From NCBI GenBank assembly GCA_014526335.1, contig JACTAT010000060.1:6056898-6120897 (forward strand): a stretch of DNA of 64,000 bases, given 5' to 3'. Positions 23,718 to 41,499 of this stretch are shown piece after piece. Source of the DNA: Chrysaora quinquecirrha (lineage: Eukaryota > Cnidaria > Scyphozoa > Semaeostomeae > Pelagiidae). The notes beneath the pieces are model-generated. The model searched no databases. It was not told where the DNA came from and saw only the letters and a list, made by a program, of their open reading frames with translations. Every line of letters starts with the position of its first letter. Position 1 is the stretch's first letter. The position numbers and the translations under genes were made by a program.

Positions 23718-26700
23718 TCACACATCACCATCATAATCATCATAATCATCCATATCAGAGTCAATAACATCGTCATCAGCTAATCCCTTTGAATCAAAAT
23801 CCATTTCAGTGTCCTCTTTTTCATGCTGACGTTTGATATCCTCGTTTTCAGATTGTTTACGTTTTTCCAGCTCCTTGGTGATTAAATCGTCTACTTTCTT
23901 CGACATGCAAGAGCGAATCCGGGGTATGACACCAGGGGGGAACCAGCCATCTTTCTCTGTGCAAGTCTCTTCCTGTGAAAAAATGTTTCGTGTGAATAAG
24001 TATTTCGTGTGAATTAAGCGGAATTACATATGTAGTTTAAGAGAAATCTAGTTAAAATAACCATTGTAAAAGCCATTTTCTTTAAACATGTTTGTTGCAA
24101 GGTACAAAAAAGAGCAACTAAGATTGCAATGCAAGAACAGGATTCCGAAACAGATACAGTGCAAATTGTTAACGTTAAATATTAAAGTCAATACGTTAAT
24201 AAGTTAAAACATGTTTTACCGCTTGAAATCTTTCGTGGTAGTTTTTTGAAGTTCACTTCTACTTAAAATAATAACATTATAATAATAGCGTTTGGCATGT
24301 TACTGCAAAGCTTGGTACTGCAAGCAAACTGGACAAACGATTGAATATGTGGCTTCCTTTAAGAGAATTTTACTTGGTTGACATTCACATTGTTCCAAAC
24401 CCTTACCTTTATCCTAGCACTAACCATAACCTTAAACTTAACCCTACCTTTACCCTAACCTTAACCCAAGCCCTAACCTTAACCTCAACGCTAACCATAA
24501 CGCTGACTGCAACCTTAACTCTAACGCAAACGCTGACTCTGGTTTAACTCTTTTCACAACGGTCACGTATGGCTGGTGATCGCTAAAATGCATGCTGTCC
24601 CAAATTTGTGTCCCAAAAGTTCAAACTTACCTTTCCATCGTTCTCTGCAATGATTCTTCTAACATCATCATCATATATATCACAAAGCTGGTACATGATC
24701 TGTCTTGCGCCAGGTAGTTTATTGGCATGAAATGTATATGGCAGATCCTCAGGAGGGATTGGCTTCTCTTCATCTTTAGTAGTTTCATCTTGATCTATGG
24801 TGACAGCTACATTCTAAAACGGAGACGCAATGGATACGATTTACAGGATAGCAATATTGGTGACTTGCCTGCTTTGGGGATGGCTTGCTCGGAGAGCCTA
24901 CACCTCAACCTCGTACCCAGTGATATTCACGAGAGCCATGAATTCTAACTGGAAACGAGGTTGCCTTCACCTAGCTTGGGATTTCCTATCTCCACCGTAG
25001 GCCGTTTATAGACTTATTACATCCGTCATAGTCTACGCTCCTACACACATTCCCACCCCGCATCGTGCCACCCAAGTATCAAGAACATACACCCTTTTTA
25101 ACCAATTTTGTTTAAAAAGTATACCCCACTTTATACCAATTTTCAAAAATTACCCGAATTTATCGAATATCGGAATGTCTGTAATATCTGAGATCGTTAC
25201 CGGCCACATATACGAAATTTTTCTTATACCTAACTAAATACAGAATATGACATCGTTCCATTGCCCAGAAAGGTCAAAATGGGTGACGTACATAAAAACA
25301 TACCAAAAACATGAAAAAGGATACAGCACTTCCACATTACCTAGACTTATTACATGAGTCTTAGTTAGCACTATTGGGTCAACTTGTGTAGACTCACTAC
25401 TTCTTCACTCGATGTTTTGTTATTTTTATTGTTTTCTTCAATCGCTCAATGTTGAGTTACAAATCAAAATAGGGGGAGTCTAAACTTTCCGGACGCTCAA
25501 ACTAAGCAGCCAGCTTTAGGGTTGCTGTTGTTGCTGTTTGCAAAAAAGGGTTCCTGTAATATGTCTACACAGCATCAGTGCCCCCGGATCTGTTGTTGTC
25601 TGTACGAGGCTGGGCCTTTAAGAGGTACGGTTAGGGGCAGCGTTTAAGAAGGTTCCTGATTGGTCTTCAGTTTCCAAGTTGATAGAGGCTTAGCAATGTT
25701 TGAAATTTGTGTCAACGAAATTCAACGGAATGTTCAATTAGACTTGCTACACGAGTCCCTAATTTTCGCTCATTTATGAATCGAGTAGAACTGGATTGTC
25801 GTTGTTGTTGGCTTCAGTCAGTAGTTTGAGCGTCCAGCAATTCAACTCAACAGTTAATCAGTCTAATATTCAATAAGAAACAATCAAAAATAGACCTTAT
25901 GTCTGTGCAGTTGTACTGGAAGCGGACAGATTTTTGACGACCGCAGTGGTAATACCGGGTTTTCCTTTTTGTTGCTTCGGTCTCTCAGTCGAAAATCACA
26001 TATCTGATATCTAAAGAGAAAAGACAACTCTTAAGGACAACAGGAAAATAGGACATGGTTAAAAAACAAAACATCGATGGTAATGCTTCAACATTTGAAA
26101 AAAGCGAAAGAGAATGTTGCGAGCGAGCGTCGGCTAGAGAGACGGCGCTTATTAGGCTCGTGTTTCAGAAAAAGATGGAAACAAAATTAAAGCGAACATC
26201 ATTGGACGTTCCCAAGACCCCGTTTACACGTGTACGCAAGTTTGATGCGCTATTTTTTGGGAATGGGATCGTATCTTTTTGGTACGCTAGATAAGCGGAT
26301 CCTGTGGATCCGTTCCTAATCCGTTTCCGTGTAAAACTAATGAAATTGGCCCATACCGTACTTGACAGACTCGAATCTTTTGGATCCGTATCTTTTTCTC
26401 TCATGTAAACGGGGTCTGAAAACTTTTTTCCTCTGATATTCATTAAGTTGAATTCATTTAGCATTACCGTCAGAAAAAGACCGAAACAATTACCTACGGC
26501 GGAATTTTGCACATGTTTACCCAGATTCGTACAAAGCATCAGTTAGAAAAGTGATGCTGAATCGGCATTATGTTTTGAACACCAATCAGCTCGCAGGACT
26601 CAGCAGGAAGAACAAAATTAATTGAACTGAATAGTTCATGAGTTCGACACTAAAAAACCAATCCTGTGGAGACAGAAAGTGTTCGCTTTTTCAAGTCTGT

Positions 26701-29250
26701 TTCTGACGCAAAGAAGTTAGAAACGGTAGATTTGCAACATTGAATCCATTTTGAGCTTTTTCCGAATTCAGTTGTGAAAGCAAACGGAAACAGCAGGATC
26801 TTTGCTTAGTAGATAAAATCCAATGAATCGACTTAGAAAGCCTTCTGAACACACCCAAAATCACCATTTTCAGACCCTGACACCATTTAAACACAATTCC
26901 AAACGCAAACAGTCTCCCGTTCTCAGAATATATCCCATTCACATCCATGATAGAAATATAAAATCAGTCAAGAAATTTACATTTTTGTCTCAGTGTGCTT
27001 TCTTGGGTCATACCCAAATCTGTTCCACAATGCCCTCCAAGGTCCATTCAGCCAATAAAATGCTACGTATGATAGCAGCTGCTTCATTCTCTCCTTGGTA
27101 AAATTTGATCCCAAATGACAACTCAGTGCTGTTCTTGACCATAAAGGTCTCTCATCAAATAGCTTCTGTAGTTTCTTTACCTCAACATCTACCCATGTAA
27201 ATCGTTTGTGCATTGTTTCAAAGATCTCCTTGCACTGGGTGCCAGGTTCTTTGGGTATGTCTTCTGAACTGAAGATTGCTGCTAAAGCCTCACTTGGTCT
27301 CTTTTTCCTTGCCTGAGAGGCAGGTTCCTGTAATAATAAATCATTTCAATATCAGCAAGGAAGCAAGCTTAGTTATTTTGCTATTGGCTTAGGTGTTTTA
27401 GGATTAGGGTTCAAGTTCACCGAGCATGCTTCCCTTGACCAACCAGCTAACTAAAAAGTGCAAATTAAAGCCATTTCTCATTTCTCGGATGTTTTATGAA
27501 TATGCCTTTTTGACAAGCAGCCCCGCTATGGAAATTTTTCAAAATTTCAAGATATACACTCACGTTCGAAAAGTATGGAACCACCTTTCTCAAAATGGTT
27601 GTCAGCTGTTGCTCTCAGTCTAAAGCAAGCTATTTTCAAAACAAAGACAAAAGGGCTCAGGGGACCAAGGACTAACGATTTTGGTGGGAAAATATTTGCC
27701 ATTTTACTGGGTTTCTGTTAGAATTAAAAGTAACGAGCAGTTAAAATGTTTTGACAGAGAAATTCATTCAGAAGTTGGAGCAGTGTCTTCAAAAGTTTTA
27801 GGAAAAATCTCTTTCAACTGTTGTCAAATTCAATGATAAATTGATGGGTTAACTTGCAGAAATCGACTAAATTTTTCTCCTATCTGAAGAAGAATTCTCT
27901 GACCTAATCTGACTCACTTTAAATTCTAAAACAATGGCCCTAAAACTATAGAACTTTATATAGAGCTTAATTAAACCATAGAATACATACTTTGTCCAGT
28001 CTTCTTCATCTCCTTTAGTTGGTACATGTAATGGGTTGCTTTTAGAGCCAGTTCGCTTTGACACCTCTGGCTGATAATTGTAAGAGCCTGGCACATCAAT
28101 GCGTGAAAATATTGGAGGCATTATGTGCAAAGGCTGATCTTCTTCTATGAGTTGGCTTGTAGAGACTTGTGAGAATGCATGCCTTAATTCCTTGGGAGTG
28201 ATATATTGATAGTCAACCAATGAAGTAAACCTAGAAAAAAACATTAATCAAGATAGAAGCAGACTGTCTAAGGGGTCAATGCTTACCTTTGATTGTATGT
28301 TGGTCTATACAACATCCAAACAGGGCATTTAATAGTATTTGTCTTGTAAAAACAGTAAACTTTTTTTCATGGCATTTAAGGGATTGTTGAACAACTTAAA
28401 GGTAATCCTTGTTAGTTGCTTACAGTAGTTAGCTGTTTAGTCAGCTAGGTAATAGTTAGTTAGCTAGTCAGATAGTTATTCAGTGAGTTGGCGTGTTCAG
28501 TCAGTCAGTCAGTTAGTTAGTTAGTTAGTTAATTAGTTAGATATATAGATAGTTTGTTTATTAGTTAGCTAGTTAGTTAGTTAGTTAGTAAGTAAGATGG
28601 TTGGTTGGGCCTAGGTAGTTATTTAGTTATTTATTTATTTAGTTAATTAGTTAGTTAGTCAGTCATTCAGTCAGTTAGTTAGTTAGTTAGTTAGTTAGTT
28701 GGTTAGTTAGTAAGTAGTCAAAGTTAGTTAGTTAGTTAATTAGTCAATTTGTTTAATTTGTTTATTTAGTTAACAAAATAGTTATTTTAGATGGTTAGTT
28801 TTCCTCAGTCACTCTTTTTGCAGGGCTGAGAAGAAAACAACCTCCACCCACATTTAAAGAACTCTTTGATTTTTCAACTTTGATTTACCAAAACAGAAAC
28901 ATGATCTTGTACCTATAGGATGAATGAACAACACCAACAACTTCTTGCTCATACCGCCATTCATTATCTTGTGCTGCAGCAATGCTTTTCTTCTTTCTTC
29001 TTCTTTTTACTTTCAAGAGCACAGCTCTAGCAGAATGCAGATCACCACACACACCATGACAATAAGGATCATCTGGCCTGAAATGCAACTCAATCCTTCT
29101 ATTTGAATTGAAATATGTATCCGCAATCTTCTCCTCTCCACCAAGCGTTTTCAGCATCTTGTCAACATTTCTTATATAGCCTGGGTATTCAACACAAAGT
29201 AGTCTTGTTGTGTTGAATGCTGCTAGCTTGCCAGAAGTTTTTTCTGTCAT
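23718..29250 (-). CDS. GTF3C5: General transcription factor 3C polypeptide 5 (TFIIIC subunit)
   Basis: Six exons on the minus strand: 28913-29250, 27987-28230, 26981-27327, 25896-26010, 24631-24813 and 23718-23972. They total 1482 nt, 493 aa, against about 519 recalled for human. TFIIIC binds the A and B boxes of tRNA-type genes and recruits TFIIIB for RNA polymerase III. Family landmarks include CVEYPGYIRNVDKMLKTLGG near the N-terminus, ELHFRPDDPYCHGVC, PPIFSRIDVPG, the DNA-binding-region stretch GPWRALWNRFGYDPRK, YQICDFRLR, RQIMYQLCDIYDDDV and an acidic C-terminus (DMDDYDDYDGDV). The exon 2 donor has two candidates four bases apart: AAA|GTATGT is the better consensus, but only TAT|GTATTC keeps phase with exon 3, so I used the latter. 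Start is the ATG at 29250; no in-frame upstream ATG with family similarity was seen. It is transcribed away from QTRT1 over a short shared upstream region. Introns contain MITEs, a TTAG microsatellite and a telomere-like tract. Confidence 0.93.
24395..24545 (+). repeat. Degenerate CTAACC tract (telomere-like)
   Basis: About 150 bp of CCCTAACC / CCTTAACC / GCTAACC-type units, for example TTTACCCTAACCTTAACCC. It lies in the last intron of GTF3C5 (23973-24630). The heptamer/hexamer spacing is irregular, so it may be a diverged interstitial telomeric repeat or an unrelated C-rich microsatellite. Confidence 0.7.
25342..25482 (-). repeat. TAGACTC MITE copy (reverse)
   Basis: Reverse-oriented relative of 40701-40822. 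It begins TAGACTTATTACATGAGTC and ends GGGGAGTCTA, with the internal AATCGCTCAATGTTGAGTTA and ACAAATCAAAATAGGGG matching the family in reverse complement. A related fragment follows at about 25738-25860. Both lie between exons 4 and 5 of GTF3C5. Confidence 0.6.
26215..26417. repeat. MITE with AGACCCCGTTTACACG ends, copy 2
   Basis: Ends AGACCCCGTTTACACG and CATGTAAACGGGGTCT are inverted repeats with one mismatch. It shares internal GGGATCGTATCTTTTTGGTA and AATCTTTTGGATCCGTATCT with 19392-19614. It lies in intron 3 of GTF3C5. Confidence 0.75.
28430..28770. repeat. (TTAG)n microsatellite
   Basis: About 340 bp of TTAG/TCAG units with variation, in intron 1 of GTF3C5. Confidence 0.9.
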
Positions 29251-29883
29251 TTTGATCTGATTGCTATTTGGGAATTGGAAGGTCTTCCTTTCTTGGGGCT
29301 GTTTGTTCTTACTGTTATTTAGCTAAAAATAAATGCAAATGCAACTTAGCCAAACTTTCTTATTAGATAACAGCTGCTTCACTTGGCCGAGACATACGAG
29401 GGCGCATCATACAGAAGTCAGCCATTTGGACAGCACAAAAGCAAAAGCCAACCTATAAATGATAAAGCCAACAAGCAAAATCTTGCTTCCTGAATTCAAT
29501 TTACAATTTTTTCCTTATTTTCCGCGTCCCCTGATAAACACAGACAAAGAAATTGAATTGAAGAATACTTATGGCTTGATTATTTTCCAATTTTCTTTCA
29601 GTGAGTGAGCTAAGTAGAAGACAAAGTACAAAAGAGCAACATTACCCCGCCAAAACAGAATTTCGCTTCACCTTCAAAGACGACTAGGACATTCGGAAAT
29701 TGAAGTGAATCGAAATTGTGAATCGAACAAAAGTTTGCGCAGACTCAGACACAAAAATGGCATTTCACGTGGCCAACCACGTGTTCAAGTTCTGCCATCT
29801 TGGTGTTGGTGCTGGTGGCCTGGTTTGCAGGTCAGTTTGGGAGAGATTGGTGACTTGTGTAAATTTTGTTTTATAAACTAATA
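29251..29883. promoter_or_regulatory. Shared upstream region of GTF3C5 and QTRT1
   Basis: 633 bp separate two divergent start codons, so core promoters and 5' UTRs of both genes must lie here unless a distant first exon exists. At 29766-29783 the palindrome CACGTGGCCAACCACGTG holds two CACGTG E-boxes, about 100 bp before the QTRT1 start. CACGTG is the site of USF/MYC/MITF-type bHLH factors. No TATA box with convincing position was seen. A bidirectional promoter is inference. Confidence 0.55.
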
Positions 29884-35140
<5,257 letters not shown>

Positions 35141-35764
35141 CATTAGTTTATTTAGTACACTCTAGAGATCTTACAGACCTCTATTGTTAACTAGCAAAGT
35201 GATAATCTTTTTTAAAAGGGGAAAAAGTTTTATCAAATGATTTTCTTGGTTATTGATATCTATGTATAGGCCTAAAGGACCTAAAGACTCTTTCTCTCTT
35301 TTTCTTTTATAAGAACAATTTTATAAGAACACGAGCCTGGATTTTGCCCAGGTTTTAAGGACAAATTAAGAACAAGCTGGGGCTGGCCTTTTAAAAAGCG
35401 CTAAGAATATCAGCTAAATATGTAAGCCAGACAGTCAAACTGAACGTAAAAAGCAAGCAAACAAAGAAATAGACAAGATTGCTGCATTTTCACACAAACC
35501 TAGTACCACCCTAGACTTTCATTAAAAATATAGATATCTAAGTAACCAAGGAATTAAGAACAGATTAAGAACATGCTCAAAAACGGCAAAATCTTAAGAA
35601 CAGCCATGGGTGGAACAGCCAGCCTCGATCAAAATTTCCTGGTTCTTATAAAAGAAAAGAGTGTATGTCAAATCAAACAAGAGGAAATGGTCGACTGGCT
35701 TTTCACTCTTCTTAGAGATGTAGAAAAGCTCCGCTAAAACCATCAAGGTCTAAAAGATTATACA

Positions 35765-36050
35765 ATGTCAGTCAAGCATTTGAAATTTGATTACCAAGCA
35801 ACACTTGAGAGTTTGGCCACGTAACAAGAAAAACATTGCTTGACAAGCAGAATTCGCCTAGCAATGTTTTTGAAAAAGCTAAAAAACATTTTCTGTTTGA
35901 CGCAATTATAAATGTTTCACGAGCGTTGTTCTGCGATGTGGCCAAACGGTTAAACAGTTTGCTTGACAAGAAGGTTGCGAATGCTGGACAAACTGAACTT
36001 TTATCGTCTGGCGAGGGCCTAAGAATTTCCAACAATTTATATCATACTTC
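35765..36050. repeat. Dispersed repeat (CATTGCTTGACAAGC family)
   Basis: Contains ACATTGCTTGACAAGCAGAA, GTGGCCAAACGGTTAAACAG and TTGCTTGACAAGAAGG, motifs that recur at about 14690-14870, 52985-53045 and 62720-63245. Left and right halves are partly inverted relative to one another. It is non-coding. Confidence 0.5.
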
Positions 36051-39000
36051 ATAAAATCATTTCTCTACAAAAGTTTTCGGGATTAAAGGTAAGCAAAGTT
36101 CAATTGTAAAACCGTTTTCAGCGTCCAGTGTAGGATTCCGCAAAACAGGGTGACCCTTCAAGATTTAGAACGGAGATTATTTTTCATTGGTCGTCCGTCT
36201 CGTGATGAGTTGTCCGTAATTACATAGGGGAATTATTCCCAGTATTCTCTTCAAAATTCCCTCATTGGAAACAGAGGGCAGCCATCTTTTGTGGACTTGT
36301 TTGTACTCTTCAGGGATAGTGATTTTGCTAGTCACCTAGTTAAAGTTAAGAAAGGAAGTTTATTACATATAGAACATACACATAAAATAAATCGTAGCTA
36401 CCGATATTCGATTGAATCATTTTGTTCGATTAACCTTGAGCAACAACTATTAAGTTGTTGTTGTTGTTAATGCTGTTGCTGTTTGTGAAGTGTGGGACTT
36501 ATGTAATAAGTCTAAATGGACAAGGTAAAAATCTCGTTGAAAAGACTTACAACGTGGCCAAGTCTTATATATCACTCATCCAATCAAGACTCGCTGGCGT
36601 TTCAAGCGAAAACAAAAACCACAAAAATGTCTAACGCCCTATTTCGCGGCAAAATTTCCACTATCGATAGGCTTGCGATTTTCATTGCTAATTTTGATAT
36701 AAATTTTAATCAGTCTTTTTGGTAGAGTATAGAGTTAAGCCTACTTGATTGAATGAATCGTTTCAATTCTAACAGACATTAGACCATGAAAACACTAGAA
36801 CTTTAAAAGACTTCCGAAAATCGGTTTCTTTCAGTAAAACCCGCTTCTTTTTTGTTTGCTAAAGATTTAGTTGAAAGTTGATTTCTTTTTATGTTTTAGA
36901 ATACGAAAAGCGATCATGCTGAAACTTTATGAATATTAAATACACCAGAACTTCGATGTTTTCAACGGATGGAAAAGATATTCGCTGTGAGTGTGTTTAA
37001 TTTTTACTATACTATCGACTGTTTTCTTATGACACCCTGCTACAAGCCCTTATCGAAGTTTGTTTCTTGTAGTCGATTGTTATTGGTAGGCCTCTTTGAG
37101 GCTTCCTTGTTGATTCGTAAACAACTTTTAATTCTGTCCTTATAACATTGATGTGGAATAGCTAATTGAGGCATTATTCCTATTACACCCTTTATTTATG
37201 CCATGTTCCCCTACCTTTGGTGCCAGGGTCTCATTGGGAACAGGGGCGGACTGGCAGGGATGCTAGGTTGCGATTAACCCGGGCCTTCTTGTTATAGGGT
37301 CTTTACAAACTGTTTCTGTTGTTTCTTGAGCAATTCTCTTCGATTTTTCTTGGGATTTCGAAGAGATTTGGATTGTTTTCGCTTCGGAAATAACAGAAAT
37401 TGTTTCTTAATGCAGATAATTAGAAAGAAGTAAAAACAAAAAGATTGTTAGCATATGCGCACAAAAATATGGAAGCAAGATATATAGAAATGCGAAAATA
37501 TGTATAAAAGAGAGACGATTTTGCCATCGAAATATCGCAAATAGGAAAAGAAGTATTAACATGAACAGTAGCCCTTGCCTTGAATTGATTTTTACAGAGG
37601 AGCTCGCTAGAAGCAACTAACAAGACAAATTGCTATAGTGAAAACAAGCCCCTTTTACTGGAAATAGCAACCCTTGAGATTCGCTGCCAGTCCTCCTCTG
37701 ATTGGGAAAAAAGAAAGGAAAGGGCAAGGGAGAAACAGAGAGGAGAGAGAATAGTTCTTTTCTCATCTCATTTATTTTTGTCTTTTGTCTTTCTTTTTTT
37801 ATTCAAAAGGCTCTGGCGCCCAGGGTAACGCTCCTCTATAACAGAAAACGTGGCGATTTGATCAAGGCAAGGAGGTTGGAGATTTGGCTTAGGCCTACGT
37901 TTTTATAGCATTTTTTAAACGGCAAGATTCGGGCCTAAACGATATTCTAATCAAAAGTGTATCAACACAGCCGAACTTCTACACCAAATCAAATCTCTCA
38001 TCTGTCTGTTGTTTTTGTTTACAATCTTCTTCGCAGCAGCGTCAACAAGAAAACAAAATGATTTACTCTAAGCAAAAACCCACTCCACTCCTCCACTAAG
38101 GTCCCAAACTATTTTGATCTCCTACGCATTTCCAGTAGAATCAGAGCAATGAAAACACCTCCTTAATTCGATCATCAAGCAAGTTAATATTTTACAGAAA
38201 TACTTTCATCTTTTTGTGTTTTCTTATTTGATTATTCAAATCCATACAAGCAGCTGATGAGGATGTCCTTTTATAGATCTCTTTTTATGAAGCTTTTTTC
38301 GTTTTATTTCTCTTGTGGAACCGCTAAGGGTATTTCGGCATCTCAGCTGCTGGAATAATTTGTTATTGTCTCTGGTCAGCTGCTTACAGAATTAAACGAC
38401 TGGCACTAATTAAACTCTTCGATTGAGGGGTGATTTTCCACGAGACCCCTTCGCTACGCAACTGCAGGGTATCATTTTATACTCTTATTAAAAGGTTAGA
38501 GGGGAGATGAAAAGAACAGTAAAAATCTGTAGGATCGCAAGTGTGTTGGAAGCTTGGGGAGCGCCCATAGAAGGAAATATTCTAGTTAGAGAGAGCTTGT
38601 GTAGAAATATCATGAATTTTTTATTGCCTTCCTTGTTCACTATAGAATCATATCTTAAACAGTATAAAGAGCATTAAAACAAAATTGGTATGGGAGTTTT
38701 CCAGGTGCAGTAACATTCATGCTGCAAATCCTCATTTTTTTCGTTAGCCTTTGCTTAATTAAGTAGGCATTTCAACGCAGTCGTGTCCATGGTCTGCGGA
38801 GCATTAAAGACGAATTTAGTTTAGGCCGGTATGGGAGCTTTCCAGGTGCAACAGAGTCTGTATTGAAAAACACGAACACGAGCTTAACTCTCCCCTAAAA
38901 ACTCTCAGCTTTATAGAGCTCAATCACAGTTTAAAAGAACTTTATTTTATAGTAAACCTCCTTCTTAATCACTAAATCATATCAGGAGGAAAACTCGTTC

Positions 39001-39161
39001 CATAGTGCCCACATTTCCGATAATCGAGGCTAAATCTTCTGTTTTTGGCATGTGTTAAGGAAATCTTCAGTTTTTGAAGGAAATCTTTTGTCGTCTTAAT
39101 TAACTTGCCGATCAAAAGTGAGTTAATCTTTTTAACGTATTGAATATCCGTATGTTTATAG

Positions 39162-39257
39162 GGTTACGATCTTGGAAAAGCAAGAGACGAAGAGGAGACT
39201 GGTGGAACACGGCTGTCTCAGAAGAAAGGGTTCGTTTAAGCATCTCGTATTTGGCAG
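39162..39257 (+). other. Possible non-coding or unknown exon
   Basis: This 96-bp segment is bounded by an acceptor (TTTATAG|GG) and a strong donor (GGCAG|GTAAG). Readable frames include one ending in a stop inside the segment, and no known domain is visible. It could be an upstream exon of the GPCR, whose coding exon requires one, or chance. Confidence 0.25.
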
Positions 39258-39374
39258 GTAAGCAACTTTCATATGTCTTCTGTAAGACATTTCTTGCTAG
39301 AGATTTGTCTCTCTGTCATGTCTACCTCGGGTAATATTCTTAGTACACACTTTTCATGATAAGCTGCTAGTGCT

Positions 39375-39540
39375 ATGAAGATACTATGGCGTCGTAGCAT
39401 AATTCAGCTGACTCGTGGTTGTCAGGAGCTCAGTGTGTGTGGTCAGGGTTCGAGCCCAGCCACGGTAGCGTCACAGCCAGGGTCGAGGTCTCGATTTGTT
39501 AACTTACTACTGAGACCCTAGCGACTGGCGCTGAAACACC
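39375..39540 (+). repeat. tRNA-derived SINE, family B
   Basis: Contains GGCGTCGTAGCATAATTCAG (degraded A box), CAGGGTTCGAGCCCAGCCAC (B box), and the family tail GGTCGAGGTCTCGATTTGTT then ACTTACTACTGAGACCC. Confidence 0.65.
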
Positions 39541-40700
39541 ATTCCACTTTCCTATGGGATCGCGTAAATGGTATAAAACTTTGCTTAACTTTGCTTGCAT
39601 AACGTCGCTTAACGTTGCTTAACGTTACTTGATTTTGCTCTACAAGCTGTACGCAACTATAGTTGCAATAAAGCATCTTGTCAGGATTTCTTACCGCTCT
39701 TTTGTTCAAGGCCTCTTCTTCATACATCAGTTTAAAAACTTTTCAATTGCAGAGCGCCAAAATTTGATTTTTCAGCTTGTATGTAAGTTTCATTGTGTAT
39801 GCTAAGGATTTAGCGATTCATAATTCATAAGGGTTAATCAGAGATCATTTAAGCAACTTTGAAGGCTTGCCTTGAGTCACATAAAGTGTTTTTGTCAAAA
39901 ACAGTGAAGTAAGAGAGAACCCCTGTCCCTTTATCTAAGTTAGAACTTGTTTGCTGTTGAATAATTATATTTGTCTTTATCCAGAGGGCAGGCACACCAT
40001 TAGGGGGGGGATATGTTACAGAAAGAACAGGTCTTTTCATTCAGAAAACAAATGGCTCGCGACAAGCAAACGAAAAACGCCACACGCTTTTTTATAAGGA
40101 ACCACTTTATAAGGAATCTACATGTAGAAGTCCCGAAAATTGAAAGAACAACTAGAGAGAAAGTCACTAAAGAACTTTTTATTGTTGAATATTTTTTTCA
40201 CTGCAATCACTCAAGAATGAGAAAGCCGGTTCCATTCATTTGCAGTAGAAAATCACATAAATTGTACGTTATGCATGTATTAAATGTTTCCTTGAGTAGT
40301 CTCGAGCTTTGCTTACATCTAAGTGTAGTCATGAAACTGAATGCGCAGTTAAAGTTAAGGAACTATTAAGGAACTTTTGGAACTATAATCGTCTCAAAAG
40401 AGGTCCAAAAATAAGGAACATTAAGAACTAGGACTTGAGCTAGGTTCTTTATAAAAAAAACGTGTACCGTTATTAAAAAACCTGTACAATGAACGCACAA
40501 AATAGTTCCGACAGCTCATGTTTGGATTAGTTCGGCAAACAAGCACACGTGAAAATGAAAGGCGGATTGCACTTGCTTCTTGAGAGGTAAACTTCAAAGT
40601 CCTGAAGACCAGTTGTTGGTAAAACTTGAAATTGAGATCTGTTGATCAGATAAAGGGAATCGCAGTGTAGAATCCTACTGATCGTAGCCATAGCGAAGCC

Positions 40701-40822
40701 TAGACTCACGACACGAGTCTCTAGTTTACGCTCCCCTTATTTTGATTTGTCACTACAACATAGCGATTGTAGAAAACAACAACAACATTGAGCGAAGTGG
40801 TGGGATTTATGTAGTGAGTCTA
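40701..40822 (+). mobile_element. TAGACTC MITE, best copy
   Basis: The left end TAGACTCACGACACGAGTC and right end GGATTTATGTAGTGAGTCTA are inverted repeats over about 19 bases with mismatches. The 122-bp element carries a short CAA run and no frame. Related copies lie at 8787-8912 and 25342-25482, with fragments near 16440, 25010, 25740, 36430-36513 and 41280-41350. The outermost TA pairs could be the target duplication of a Tc1/mariner-type insertion, but this cannot be told from the repeat ends. Confidence 0.7.
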
Positions 40823-40868
40823 AGCCAAGCCCTCATAAACAGCATTCTCTAACAACCACAACAACATA

Positions 40869-41242
40869 ATAAAGTACCAAAGTGAAAATATATTCTGAAA
40901 ATTTCTCAATTTGCTCTTCATTTTCTGAAAAGCGTCAAAAATAATGCTTACATGTGCAAAATCAGTCAGATACAGCAAACATTGGCTGAGATATGGCCAT
41001 TCGAAGGAATATATTTCAATCGCAAATCACTGCATTTTGCGCCAACTTTATAAACCAGAGCAAAAATACAGCGATTTCCTATTGAAATGTATTTCTTTTG
41101 ATGGTCATATCTCAGCCAATATTTAATATTTTCGACTGATTTTCGACATTTTTTCATTAATTTTCATGCTCTTTCAGGAAACGAAGAGCAAATTGAGAAC
41201 TTCTAAAAATATATTCTGTGACGTCACGACTTTGGTACTCTA
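40869..41242. mobile_element. Large foldback element, copy 1
   Basis: The ends AAAGTACCAAAGT and ACTTTGGTACTCT are inverted repeats, and inner blocks continue the symmetry: TGGCTGAGATATGGCCATTC on the left against ATGGTCATATCTCAGCCAAT on the right. The 374 bp is close to a full-length imperfect palindrome. A second copy is at 53656-53995. Confidence 0.75.
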
Positions 41243-41499
41243 TTGCTGCTTTCTCGGAGTTCTCTGATGCAAACAGAAATTAGGTTGTTGTAGTTGTTGA
41301 AAGGTAGTTGTTGCTGTTTGCGAAGAATACGACTCGTGTTATAAGTTTGCTCATGAAAAGAACATATGTCATAACTATAACGTTGCTGCGCAGATTGGTA
41401 TGCCATATACGTCATGCGTTGATCCAATCTGATTCTCTTCTTATTCCGAGTCGTTGAAAAGCTAATCTCGAACGCTGATTTTTCCTCTTTCATTCCCAG

